Shown: positions 18,803-26,360, numbered from the stretch's first letter. The stretch is DNA of 64,000 bases from Bacilli bacterium (GCA_017473105.1 JAFUNE010000008.1:1-64000), one strand, 5' to 3'. The notes: a model not told the origin generated them from the letters alone. A program made the numbers and translations.

Positions 18803-19163
18803 AAATGAAATTATTTACAATATTCAATAAAAAGTCTAATATTTGTGGATATATAATCCCCATACCATACCAAAATGCAAGAGAACATGCATAAGCACTA
18901 ACCACAAAGACTGCTGCAACACTTACTGAATTAAACAATAAATACATAGCTTTACAATAAATAAATAATGTTAATAAAATTAATGCTATCTCACATCCAA
19001 ACCTTACAGGGCCATAATTAAACATTGGAACGAATTTATTAAATATAATTCCCATAACGATATATAACAAAAGAGAAAATAAATAACTCCATCCAAATCC
19101 TCTTTCTTCAAATATCTTATACAAAAATATAATAGCTATTAAACCTACAATATAATATGTCAT
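18801..19163 (-). CDS. Small multispanning membrane protein, unknown function
   Basis: I do not recognise this 120-residue protein. It is almost entirely hydrophobic, with about four membrane segments (around 3-15, 25-45, 55-75 and 80-105) and an aromatic-rich character. AGAGGTGT precedes the ATG. It lies between tRNA-Arg and the sigma array, is transcribed in the same direction, and has its own terminator. Confidence 0.6.
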   Translation of the reverse strand: MTYYIVGLIAIIFLYKIFEERGFGWSYLFSLLLYIVMGIIFNKFVPMFNYGPVRFGCEIALILLTLFIYCKAMYLLFNSVSVAAVFVVSAYACSLAFWYGMGIIYPQILDFLLNIVNNFI

Positions 19164-19212
19164 ATAACACCTCTACTATTCAAATATATCACAAATAAAT
19201 TATTTTTACAAA

Positions 19213-19238
19213 TAAAAAACTCAGTCTTATGACTGAGT
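19213..19238 (-). terminator. Terminator of tRNA-Arg
   Basis: The 8-bp stem ACTCAGTC/GACTGAGT with a 4-nt loop is followed by TTTTTT on the minus strand, 11 bp beyond the 3' end of the tRNA. Confidence 0.85.
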
Positions 19239-19248
19239 AAATATCAAG

Positions 19249-19325
<77 letters not shown>

Positions 19326-19344
19326 ATTTCAACTGACAAGATAA

Positions 19345-19373
19345 AGTATACAATAAAAAAATTAATATTTCAA
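19345..19373 (-). promoter_or_regulatory. Promoter of tRNA-Arg
   Basis: On the minus strand TTGAAA (19368-19373), 17-bp spacer and TATACT (19345-19350) lie about 20 bp before the tRNA. Confidence 0.75.
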
Positions 19374-19399
19374 GCATTTTATTTAATTTTTACAAAAAA

Positions 19400-20251
19400 T
19401 TATTCATATTTATATATAATTTGTTTATTTTTATAGTTTTCATTAATAGAAAGATTAATAAAATTCTCATATTCTCTATCAATATTTGTATTAAATGACA
19501 AAACCATAGTATCCTCACCAATAGAATAATTAACTAATTTAACATCATTATTTAAATATCCGATCAAACCATCTTGAGTATTTTCTATACTTTTTAATTC
19601 CTGAATAATAACTTCTACTTTCTCATCTTGAGAATTATAAACTTTAGTAATCGGAACAAAATATGAAAAATCATCTACTTCTTTAGCAAAAACCACAACA
19701 GTCTTACTTATATTATTAAAATTTAAAATATTATAATCTTTATTAATACCAAAATTTTTATTTAAAGGATATATTATCTCCTTTTTAGAATTAGGAAGAA
19801 CATTAAAACTCTTACCATTAATACTCAAATATATATTATTAATGCCATTAATATCACATAAACTATAAACAATAGCTTCAATCATCTCTTCTTCGTTAGA
19901 CTTATTTACATTAAGAATCTCTTCATTAAAATCTATATAAACATTATCACGAACAACATCTATCTTATTGATTTTTGTATTTTTTGGAATTAAAGGAACA
20001 AAATTATCATTTCCAATCCCATTCATCAATAATTGTAATTTTTCACTAATTAAATCAATAACAGAATCAGTATTAAAATAATACATAACTTTAGAAACAT
20101 AATCATCTTTATCAAGAAGATAAACATTAGAAGAAATATTATTTTCTTCAATAACATACTTCTCATTTGCAGGAATAAAACAAAATAATCCGATTAATAC
20201 AAAATACATTATTAAAACATTAGCTTTATTTATAATATAATCTTTTATCAT
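19400..20251 (-). CDS. GerM-domain protein, sporulation/germination-associated
   Basis: The 283-residue protein starts with a hydrophobic anchor (about 12-30) and contains two tandem GerM-like domains, roughly 70-165 and 185-283. Each has the GerM pattern of strands ending in a DNVYIDFNEEIL-like or DTMVLSFNTNID-like segment. GerM is needed in Bacillus to attach the forespore-mother cell channel to the cell wall and is used in spore formation. Here it follows gerE and spoIIIAH, which supports a sporulation role. There is no lipobox cysteine at the usual place and no clear ribosome binding site, so translation may depend on coupling or the start may differ. Confidence 0.75.
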   Translation of the reverse strand: MIKDYIINKANVLIMYFVLIGLFCFIPANEKYVIEENNISSNVYLLDKDDYVSKVMYYFNTDSVIDLISEKLQLLMNGIGNDNFVPLIPKNTKINKIDVVRDNVYIDFNEEILNVNKSNEEEMIEAIVYSLCDINGINNIYLSINGKSFNVLPNSKKEIIYPLNKNFGINKDYNILNFNNISKTVVVFAKEVDDFSYFVPITKVYNSQDEKVEVIIQELKSIENTQDGLIGYLNNDVKLVNYSIGEDTMVLSFNTNIDREYENFINLSINENYKNKQIIYKYE

Positions 20252-20289
20252 AATAAATATTATTCAAACAAAATAATAAAATTACATTT

Positions 20290-20496
20290 TTATAAAGAAA
20301 TTTCACCTAATTTTAATAATTCTATAACAGCATTTGTCCTACTCTTACATTCAAGTTTTTGCATACAATTAGAAATATGATTTCTAACTGTTTTCTCACT
20401 TATATTTAACTCATTAGCAATTTCCCTTGTTGTTTTATTTTTTATAAGCATATTAAAAATAGATTTTTCTCTATTTGTTAAAATATTTTTATTCAT
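20290..20496 (-). CDS. gerE: GerE, late mother-cell sporulation regulator
   Basis: This 68-residue protein is a stand-alone LuxR-type helix-turn-helix. LTNREKSIFNMLIKNKTT, REIANELNISEKTVRNHIS and NCMQKLECKSRTNAVIELLK follow the Bacillus GerE pattern closely, including length and the C-terminal LLKLGEISL-like end. GerE binds promoters of coat and other late mother-cell genes with sigma K. I chose ATG 20496, with AGGTGA before it; an ATG five codons upstream has no ribosome binding site. A CATAGATTA element lies 15 bp upstream. Confidence 0.9.
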   Translation of the reverse strand: MNKNILTNREKSIFNMLIKNKTTREIANELNISEKTVRNHISNCMQKLECKSRTNAVIELLKLGEISL

Positions 20497-20510
20497 AGTA
20501 TCACCTAGCA

Positions 20511-20519
20511 TAATCTATG
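20511..20519 (-). promoter_or_regulatory. Possible sigma K/sigma E -10 element before gerE
   Basis: CATAGATTA on the minus strand matches the CATAnnnTA form of mother-cell sigma factors. An ATATATT lies about 12 bp further upstream where a sigma E -35 would be, slightly too close. In Bacillus gerE is under sigma K, so the match is consistent, but short AT-rich motifs occur by chance. Confidence 0.4.
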
Positions 20520-20554
20520 AATAAAATTAAAAATATATAATTTAAAAAGCCCAA

Positions 20555-21040
20555 TTATTCAAATTTAACAATAATATTTTTTTTATCTTCAAATTCTTCT
20601 TGAATACACCTCATTACATCATTAACAATAGTTAAATTATGTTCAGAAGAAGAAATAATAACATTTATATTATCACTATTAATTTCAACATAAGAATTAA
20701 TTTTAAATAATTTTAAAATTTTATCTTCTAAATAAGTTTCCTTTCCTTTTGATAAATTTAAAACCTGTAATTCTTCAAACGCAACATTTTTTTCTTCACT
20801 AGTACATTCTGTACAATTAATCTTTTCTTGTAATTCACCCATAGTTTGTTCTACTTCTTCATTTCTTTGAACCCTAAGAGCAAGCAGTTTATTTTCTTCA
20901 CTTACAACAACATCAACATCAGTACTAACTAAATCAGTTTCATTTTTTTTGAAAATTTCATTGGGTAAAGTAATATAATAAACACCAAGTATTAATATAA
21001 AAGAAAATAAAGTTAAAAACCATAAATTTTGTTTATTCAT
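20555..21040 (-). CDS. spoIIIAH: SpoIIIAH-like sporulation channel protein
   Basis: SpoIIIAH is the mother-cell side of the SpoIIQ-SpoIIIAH channel during engulfment. The 161-residue protein has one N-terminal membrane anchor (about 5-25) and an extracytoplasmic region ending in a ring-forming-type domain (about 95-161, with EDKILKLFKINSYVEI). A coiled-coil stretch with two close cysteines (CTEC) lies at about 70-80. It is shorter than the Bacillus protein (218). ATG 21040 follows GAGGAGA. The usual spoIIIA operon (AA-AG) is not next to it, which is notable. It lies just before gerE and gerM. Confidence 0.75.
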   Translation of the reverse strand: MNKQNLWFLTLFSFILILGVYYITLPNEIFKKNETDLVSTDVDVVVSEENKLLALRVQRNEEVEQTMGELQEKINCTECTSEEKNVAFEELQVLNLSKGKETYLEDKILKLFKINSYVEINSDNINVIISSSEHNLTIVNDVMRCIQEEFEDKKNIIVKFE

Positions 21041-21086
21041 ATTTCGTCTCCTCAATAAATTATATTAAGGTAAATAAAAAATATGC

Positions 21087-21111
21087 AAAAAAAAGGAGTT
21101 ATAAAACTCCT
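21087..21111 (-). terminator. Terminator after the Hpt-receiver gene
   Basis: The 7-bp stem AGGAGTT/AACTCCT with a 4-nt loop is followed by eight T on the minus strand and overlaps the stop codon. Confidence 0.82.
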
Positions 21112-22261
21112 AGAAATATACAGCTAAACACTTTTCAACTACTCTTTGAACATCTCTTTCATTAAATGGTTTTGGTAAAACATCAACAATTGGATATCCT
21201 TTTGCTTTATCAAGTGACTCATCATCTTCAGCACCACTAATAATAGCAACTGGTGTTCTTACAAAAAAACCTTTTTCTTTAAAATAATCCATTACATCAA
21301 AACCATTTACATTTGGCATATTCAAATCAAGTAAACATGTTTTAATTTGACTTCTAATATTATCATCATTAATAATATCGATTGCTTTTTGTCCATCTGA
21401 TGCAATCATAACATCATAATTTGAACTAAATATTTTCTTAACAAAATTTGAAACAAGTGGAGAATCATCTACAACTAAAATGATTCCTTTTTTAACAGCT
21501 GCTACTTGAGAAATATTTTCTTGTGTTTGTTGTTGCATATATAATGCTTGACTCATAGGATCATAACCATAATTATCAGCAGGAAAAAATTGAATAGTAT
21601 TTGCATTAGAAACAGAATTTTCAACTACTGGTTGAGCAACTGCTGCAGTTTGAACTGGTACTGCTTCTGCTGATTGAACTGTTATAGGTGAAGCCTCAAC
21701 TGGTTGAGCTACCACTGCAGTTTGAACAGGAACAGCATCCACTGATTGAATTGTAATTGGTGCAACTTCTGCTGGTTGAGCAACTACTTCTATTTGAACA
21801 GGAGCAGCCACTGGTTGAGCAATCATTTCAGTTTGAACTGGAGCTGCCTCTACTATTGCAGCTGGTTGAGCAGACGCTCCATCAGGAATTACTTGTGTTA
21901 ACTCTCTTCCCATATATTGTTGTGATAAATTAATAACTCTCTTTGCTTCTTGTAATATTTTAGAATGATTTTCAGCAACAAAAACTGAATCACCCGCTTT
22001 ACTTTTCATTTCTGATTCATAAGATAAATCTGCAAGTGTTGTAAAACCTAAATATCTCGCATCACTTTTTAATGCATGAACTGCAATTGCATAATTAGGC
22101 ATATCATTTGCGTTCTTATATTGTTCTAATGTAGTAATTTTTTCATCAGACATATCTAAAAAATCGCCTAATGTTTCATCATACATTTCCATATCACCAA
22201 ATAATTCTAAACTTGCTTGTACGTTTATTCCATTATTTGTTAAAATACTTGTGTCTTTCAT
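21110..22261 (-). CDS. Hpt - linker - receiver phosphorelay protein
   Basis: This 383-residue protein joins two signalling domains. Residues about 15-115 form a histidine-phosphotransfer domain with VHALKSDARYLG (phosphoacceptor His 62). Residues 125-258 are a Pro/Ala/Val/Gln-rich linker with repeated AVPVQTAVVAQP units. Residues about 260-383 form a response-regulator receiver with D265/D266, phosphoacceptor D312 (LLDLNMP), S342 and K364. There is no kinase or output domain and no histidine kinase neighbour. The start is ATG 22261, because GGAG lies nine bases before it; the longer frame begins with TTG inside that ribosome binding site. It may relay phosphate within a larger phosphorelay, for example for sporulation. 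Confidence 0.86.
   Translation of the reverse strand: MKDTSILTNNGINVQASLELFGDMEMYDETLGDFLDMSDEKITTLEQYKNANDMPNYAIAVHALKSDARYLGFTTLADLSYESEMKSKAGDSVFVAENHSKILQEAKRVINLSQQYMGRELTQVIPDGASAQPAAIVEAAPVQTEMIAQPVAAPVQIEVVAQPAEVAPITIQSVDAVPVQTAVVAQPVEASPITVQSAEAVPVQTAAVAQPVVENSVSNANTIQFFPADNYGYDPMSQALYMQQQTQENISQVAAVKKGIILVVDDSPLVSNFVKKIFSSNYDVMIASDGQKAIDIINDDNIRSQIKTCLLDLNMPNVNGFDVMDYFKEKGFFVRTPVAIISGAEDDESLDKAKGYPIVDVLPKPFNERDVQRVVEKCLAVYF
21620..21862 (-). repeat. In-frame coding repeats of a Pro/Ala/Gln-rich linker
   Basis: The linker between the Hpt and receiver domains contains imperfect tandem units of about 24 residues built around PVQTxVVAQPVEASPITVQS. Unit number could vary between strains through slippage or recombination. 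Confidence 0.75.
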
Positions 22262-22342
22262 ATTACTATTCTCCAATCATATAATGTAATTATAACATAA
22301 TTTTTTTATATGATTAATTTTTTTTATTTAATTATACACTTA

Positions 22343-22362
22343 TTGTATCAAATGTGATACAA
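22343..22362 (+). promoter_or_regulatory. Palindromic operator overlapping -10 of the XRE gene
   Basis: TTGTATCA, four bases, then TGATACAA is a perfect 8-bp inverted repeat. Its right arm contributes an extended -10-like TGATACAAT (22355-22363) six bases before ATG 22370. The placement suits autorepression by the downstream helix-turn-helix protein. It also faces the divergent phosphorelay gene. Confidence 0.65.
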
Positions 22363-22369
22363 TGAATTT

Positions 22370-22636
22370 ATGAAGAAGATGTATGAGTATATTAATTATA
22401 TTGAACCAATAAAATCAAATGAAGAACTAGAAAAAGATTTTATAGTGGATTTTATTTCATTTAGAAAAGAAAATAACCTAACTCAAGAACTACTAGGATT
22501 ATATTCTAAAGTTAGTAGAACCAAAGTAGCAAGAATAGAGTCTGGCATGCACTCTCCTACTGTTAAAAATCTAATTCAAATCTTAGGACCAATTGGTTAT
22601 ACAATTAAAATTGAGAAAATCAAAAAAAAGTCGTAA
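22370..22636 (+). CDS. XRE-family helix-turn-helix regulator
   Basis: The 88-residue protein has an XRE/Cro-type helix-turn-helix at about 27-80 (FRKENNLTQELLGLYSKVSR, then TKVARIESGMHSPTVKNLIQIL), resembling small HigA-like antitoxins and regulators. No toxin gene lies next to it. There is no Shine-Dalgarno before ATG 22370, and the extended -10 is so close that the transcript may be leaderless; ATG 22379 is a second choice. A palindrome overlapping the promoter suggests autoregulation. Confidence 0.78.
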   Translation: MKKMYEYINYIEPIKSNEELEKDFIVDFISFRKENNLTQELLGLYSKVSRTKVARIESGMHSPTVKNLIQILGPIGYTIKIEKIKKKS

Positions 22637-22650
22637 TAACGACTTTTTTA
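22622..22650. terminator. Bidirectional terminator between XRE gene and gltX
   Basis: An 11-bp stem AAAAAAGTCGT/ACGACTTTTTT with a 4-nt loop has T-runs in both directions. It ends the plus-strand XRE transcript and the minus-strand gltX transcript. Confidence 0.85.
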
Positions 22651-22652
22651 TT

Positions 22653-24293
22653 TTATAAATTATTAATTCTTTCCATAATTCTATCTTTACCAAGTAACTT
22701 GATAATATGATATAAATCAGGTGTATTTGATTTTGAAGTAATAGCAACTCTAATAACTGTACTAATATCAGCAACATTACCCTTAAATGCTTCAGGATTT
22801 TTCTTATATTCTTTTATATTAGAAGCGTATCCTAATTCATCACAAAGTCCTTTAACTTTATCAAACCATACATCTTTATCATCATTTTCATCATAATATT
22901 TGTCAAAATAAACATTTAAAATATTTTTAATTTCATCTAAATCAGTAATGTTTTTCCATTCATATTCTTTTTCACGAGAATTAAATTCTTCATCATACAT
23001 ATACCAAATAAGACTTTCAATCATACTATAATTTACAATGTCTTTTCTTGGTTTTTCTTGATCACGTTCAATATTAATAATATTTCTATAGTATTCTCTA
23101 TCTCTATCAATTAAATTTTTAAGAGATTCACTATAATTACATGCCCATTTATAACTTTCTTCAAGTAACATGTCAGCATTCATCTTAGAAATAAACTCTT
23201 TTGAAATATTATTTAATTTTTCTAAATCATAAAGTCCACCACTTGAAGACATTTTACCAGGATTATATTCAAAATCAGTAAATGCCTTATCCGGATTCTC
23301 TCTATGCCACTCTTCATAATTAGAATTTATTATTGTCATTAAAGACTCAATTACAGCAACTGCAGGATATCCTAAATCAGTATAATAACTCATAGATGCT
23401 TCTGGATCTTTTCTCTTACTAATTTTTCTAATACTATTTCCTTCTTTTTTAATAATTAAAGGAGTATGAACATAATTTGGAACTTTAAATCCAAATGCAT
23501 TAAACAACTCTACGTGTTTAGGCGCACTACTTAACCATTCTTCACCTCTTACAACATGAGTAGTTCCCATTAAAAAGTCATCTACAACATGAGCAAAATG
23601 ATATGTTGGAAGTAAGTTATCACTCTTCATAATAACTAAATCTTCATCATTTTCAGAAAGTTCAAGTTCACCCTTAACTAAATCATTAAATTTAATTTTA
23701 TTTTCAAAGTCACCTTCAGATTTAAATCTAATAACATAAGGTATTCCCTCTTTAACTTTATTAATCATCTCTTCAACACTAAGTTGTCTACATTTAGCAT
23801 ATTTTCCATAGTATCCAGTTCTTTGCTTTTTATGTTCTTGCATTGTTCTTAATTCTTCTAAAGTGTCATGTGTACAAAAACATGGATAAGCTCTACCAAT
23901 TTCAATTAAATGTTTAATAAATGTATGATATATTTCTTTTCTTTCACTTTGAACATATGGTCCATAATTTCCTTTAACTTCACCATCAAGTTGAAATTCA
24001 TCAGGAACCAAACCATAATAATATAAAGCATCTTTAATTAAATCAACAGCTTCTTTTAATTCTCTTTTTTGATCAGTATCTTCAATTCTTAAAAAGAAAA
24101 CTCCATTATTATTTCTAGCAATTAAATAATCTATAATAGCTTGATAAATCCCACCAATATGAACATATCCAGTTGGACTTGGAGCAAATCTTGTAACAAC
24201 TGTTCCCTCTTCTCTTCTTGGATACATTTCTTTATAATCTTCTAATGTTTTATTAATTTCAGGAAAAATCAAATCAGCTAATTCTTTATACAT
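22653..24293 (-). CDS. gltX: Glutamyl-tRNA synthetase
   Basis: This class I synthetase charges tRNA-Glu (and possibly tRNA-Gln before amidation). The 546-residue protein has a RFAPSPTGYVHIGGIYQA segment bearing the HIGH-type motif (HIGG), the FLRIEDTD motif, HVVRGEEWLSSAPKH, and KISKR as the KMSKS loop, followed by a helical anticodon-binding region. There is an N-terminal extension of about 30 residues before the catalytic core compared with many bacterial enzymes. GAGGTGAAGAGGA precedes the ATG. I see no T-box in the 75 bp between it and the rel-like gene. Confidence 0.95.
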   Translation of the reverse strand: MYKELADLIFPEINKTLEDYKEMYPRREEGTVVTRFAPSPTGYVHIGGIYQAIIDYLIARNNNGVFFLRIEDTDQKRELKEAVDLIKDALYYYGLVPDEFQLDGEVKGNYGPYVQSERKEIYHTFIKHLIEIGRAYPCFCTHDTLEELRTMQEHKKQRTGYYGKYAKCRQLSVEEMINKVKEGIPYVIRFKSEGDFENKIKFNDLVKGELELSENDEDLVIMKSDNLLPTYHFAHVVDDFLMGTTHVVRGEEWLSSAPKHVELFNAFGFKVPNYVHTPLIIKKEGNSIRKISKRKDPEASMSYYTDLGYPAVAVIESLMTIINSNYEEWHRENPDKAFTDFEYNPGKMSSSGGLYDLEKLNNISKEFISKMNADMLLEESYKWACNYSESLKNLIDRDREYYRNIINIERDQEKPRKDIVNYSMIESLIWYMYDEEFNSREKEYEWKNITDLDEIKNILNVYFDKYYDENDDKDVWFDKVKGLCDELGYASNIKEYKKNPEAFKGNVADISTVIRVAITSKSNTPDLYHIIKLLGKDRIMERINNL

Positions 24294-24339
24294 TCCTCTT
24301 CACCTCTTAATACGCTTATGATTATATAATATTTTATAA

Positions 24340-24371
24340 ATTAAAACAAGTTAAACTATATCATTTAACTT
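24340..24371 (-). terminator. Weak terminator after the Rel-like gene
   Basis: An 8-bp stem AAGTTAAA/TTTAACTT with an 8-nt loop is followed on the minus strand by GTTTTAATTT. It is AT-only, so it is less convincing than others here. Confidence 0.5.
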
Positions 24372-25806
24372 ATTTTACAAACTCTCTTATTTTTCTTCTT
24401 GCTAAAGTTGTTTGAGCTTTATCAAACCATTCTTGATCAGGTCCATAAGAAAACTCATCTGTAATTATTCTAACTCTATCATTATTTTTAAGAACATAAT
24501 CAATAGATTTGAATTCATCATTAACAAAACCACCTATCATAGTGTTTCCAATATTCGTATGAATTCTATAAGCAAGATCAATTAATGTAGCACCTTTTGG
24601 TAATTCAATTCTATCTCCATTAACAGTATAAACAAATATATTATCTGTAAACACTTCTTTTTTTACGTGATCAACGAATTCTTCATTATCCCTAAACATA
24701 GAATTTATTTCCATAAGTGAATTAAAAAATTGACATTTTTCTCTTAATTCACTCTGCATAATATTTCTTGCATCTCCCTTATGTATATCCCAATAAGTAG
24801 CAAGACCAAATGATGCAACTTTGTCCATATCAAATGTTCTAATCTGTGTTTGAACGATTTGACCTGTCCCACTATAAACAGTAGTATGTAAAGAACGATA
24901 CATATTAGGCTTAGGACAACAAATAAAATCTTTAAATTTATTATTAACAGGATGATAAACACTATGTATAAGTCCTAAACTACGATAACAATCAGATACT
25001 TCTTTTACCATAACCTTCAAATTATGAAGATCATGTATATCTCTAATATCGTATCCTTCATTTATTTTTTTATAAATACCATAAATATTTTTAGTTCTAA
25101 TTTTTATATCATTCGGAATATTCTCATCATTTAATATTCTCTCTATCGTATCAAGCATTTCTATTAAACAATCCATATTCTCTTCTTCAATTTTATCTCT
25201 TTTTTCCTGCAAATCATAATATATTTCAGGTCTTAAATACATAAAAGATAAATCTTCTAGTTCACTCTTAATTCTATAGTTACCAATATAATATGCAAGC
25301 GGAGCAAAAATTTCTAATGTTTCAAGAGAATTCTCTTTTTGCTTAAATTCACTTTTAAATCCAAGAGTTCTCATATTATGAAGTCTATCTGCAAGTTTAA
25401 TTATAATAATACGAACATCTTCCGTAATCCCAGTTATAATCTTTCTTGTATTTGCAAGATTAGATTCTTTTTTAGAAGAAAAATTCATTTTACTAATTTT
25501 AGTTACACCATCAACAAGTTTTGCAACCTCAGGATTAAATTCTTCAATTATTTCTTCTTTAGTTATAGGAGTATCTTCTAATGTATCATGTAAAAGACCA
25601 GCACAAATAGTATCTGCATCAGCATTCATTTCAGCTAAAATAACAGCAACATTTAAAGGATGAATAATATACTCTTCACCGCTCTGCCTAAGTTGTCCTT
25701 TATGAAGTTCACTAGCAAACTTATATGCTTTTAAAATCATTTTAATATCTTCATCACTATGTTTGGATAACATACCAATTAAATCATAAATACTTAACTC
25801 ATTCAT
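24370..25806 (-). CDS. Rel/SpoT-like protein, hydrolase intact, synthetase degenerate, no regulatory C terminus
   Basis: The 478-residue protein has the order HD hydrolase, RelA_SpoT synthetase, TGS. HD residues H49, H73, D74 and D140 are present (LLHDTLEDT, KLADRLHNM), so (p)ppGpp hydrolysis is expected. In the synthetase region the EIQIRT glutamate is Gln (QTQIRT, residue 319), RFKD is KFKD (290-293), and the MH..AE segment is MDKVASFG. The glutamate corresponds to E323 of the Streptococcus enzyme, which I recall as needed for synthesis. It ends right after TGS (about 375-440) and lacks the helical, zinc-finger and ACT domains of full Rel (about 730 residues). ATG 25806 follows TGGAGG. A leader peptide and hairpin lie upstream. 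Confidence 0.87.
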   Translation of the reverse strand: MNELSIYDLIGMLSKHSDEDIKMILKAYKFASELHKGQLRQSGEEYIIHPLNVAVILAEMNADADTICAGLLHDTLEDTPITKEEIIEEFNPEVAKLVDGVTKISKMNFSSKKESNLANTRKIITGITEDVRIIIIKLADRLHNMRTLGFKSEFKQKENSLETLEIFAPLAYYIGNYRIKSELEDLSFMYLRPEIYYDLQEKRDKIEEENMDCLIEMLDTIERILNDENIPNDIKIRTKNIYGIYKKINEGYDIRDIHDLHNLKVMVKEVSDCYRSLGLIHSVYHPVNNKFKDFICCPKPNMYRSLHTTVYSGTGQIVQTQIRTFDMDKVASFGLATYWDIHKGDARNIMQSELREKCQFFNSLMEINSMFRDNEEFVDHVKKEVFTDNIFVYTVNGDRIELPKGATLIDLAYRIHTNIGNTMIGGFVNDEFKSIDYVLKNNDRVRIITDEFSYGPDQEWFDKAQTTLARRKIREFVK

Positions 25807-25828
25807 ATAAACCTCCATATAATTAAAA

Positions 25829-25863
25829 ACGGCTCGCAAAATCATTCTGATTTTACAAACCGT
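25829..25863 (-). promoter_or_regulatory. Terminator-like hairpin (possible attenuator) before the Rel-like gene
   Basis: A 16-bp stem (three G-U wobbles) with a 3-nt loop GAA is followed on the minus strand by TTTTTA and then directly by the ribosome binding site of the Rel-like gene. It starts 4 bp after the stop of a leader ORF, so transcription must pass it to reach the gene. TGATTT at the leader's stop could pair with AAATCA in the 5' arm as an antiterminator (inference). Confidence 0.7.
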
Positions 25864-25867
25864 AAGA

Positions 25868-25957
25868 TTAAATCATTTTTACACATGACGAAATAATAGA
25901 TTTACATAAACCAATGTTTTTTATCGATAAAATTGTGTGTCTATTAAAATTCATCAT
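25868..25957 (-). CDS. 29-residue leader peptide upstream of the Rel-like gene
   Basis: A small ORF, too short for routine calling, begins MMNFNRHTILSIKN, contains two cysteines and several Ile/Ser codons, and stops with TAA at 25868. It has a good ribosome binding site (TTTGGAGTGG) and a consensus promoter about 30 bp upstream, and is followed by a terminator-like hairpin, then the Rel-like gene. This is the geometry of ribosome-mediated attenuation leaders. No homologue is recognised. Confidence 0.65.
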   Translation of the reverse strand: MMNFNRHTILSIKNIGLCKSIISSCVKMI

Positions 25958-25989
25958 ATTACCACTCCAAATAACTTAAATTAAAAAAC

Positions 25990-26018
25990 ATTTTATTCCA
26001 TAAACAATAAAATGTCAA
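25990..26018 (-). promoter_or_regulatory. SigA-type promoter of the leader/Rel-like transcript
   Basis: On the minus strand TTGACA (26013-26018), 17-bp spacer and TAAAAT (25990-25995) form a near-consensus promoter. It lies 32 bp before the leader ATG. Confidence 0.85.
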
Positions 26019-26082
26019 TACATTTTTCTAAAAATATTTATTCTTCCAAAATACAAGAAATTATTTCTAAAATAAAGGAAAA

Positions 26083-26104
26083 ATAAAAAGTCTCAAATGA
26101 GACT
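26083..26104 (-). terminator. Terminator after the small membrane protein gene
   Basis: The 6-bp stem AGTCTC/GAGACT with a 4-nt loop is followed by TTTTTATTTTT on the minus strand. Confidence 0.7.
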
Positions 26105-26123
26105 CATATAAAAAAAGAAATAA

Positions 26124-26360
26124 CTATTTAACAGTAAATAAAACGAAAATAAATACTGCACTTAAAATAAATATTAAAGCAAGTAAAAAATAATCAGTTA
26201 ATTTCATCATTTTTCTTTGTTTAACAACTGTTTCTTCTTCTTCAATACATATTTTTTCAAGTATTGGCTCCATCTTTATTGTATTTATAAACTCTTCTTC
26301 TTTTCTTAATTCTTCTTCTAAACTAATCGGATTACCTTGTTGTAAAATATTTTCTTCCAT
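26124..26360 (-). CDS. Small C-terminally anchored membrane protein, unknown function
   Basis: This 78-residue protein is not recognised. The first 50 residues are charged and glutamate-rich (LEEELRKEEEF, CIEEEETVVKQ), and the last 25 form one hydrophobic membrane segment, so it is probably a tail-anchored protein with its head in the cytoplasm. AAGGAAGTG precedes the ATG and a terminator follows. It stands alone between the rel leader promoter and tRNA-Ser. Confidence 0.62.
   Translation of the reverse strand: MEENILQQGNPISLEEELRKEEEFINTIKMEPILEKICIEEEETVVKQRKMMKLTDYFLLALIFILSAVFIFVLFTVK

Noticed and set aside
21620..21862. CRISPR-like array
   Set aside because: The repeats are in frame, about 72 bp and imperfect, and code for a linker; there are no spacers and no cas genes.
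22370..22636. Toxin-antitoxin system
   Set aside because: The XRE protein resembles small antitoxins, but no toxin-sized partner lies on either side; it is divergent from the phosphorelay gene and followed by a terminator.
24294..24369. T-box leader before gltX
   Set aside because: The gap to the upstream gene is about 75 bp and lacks the T-box sequence and its antiterminator.
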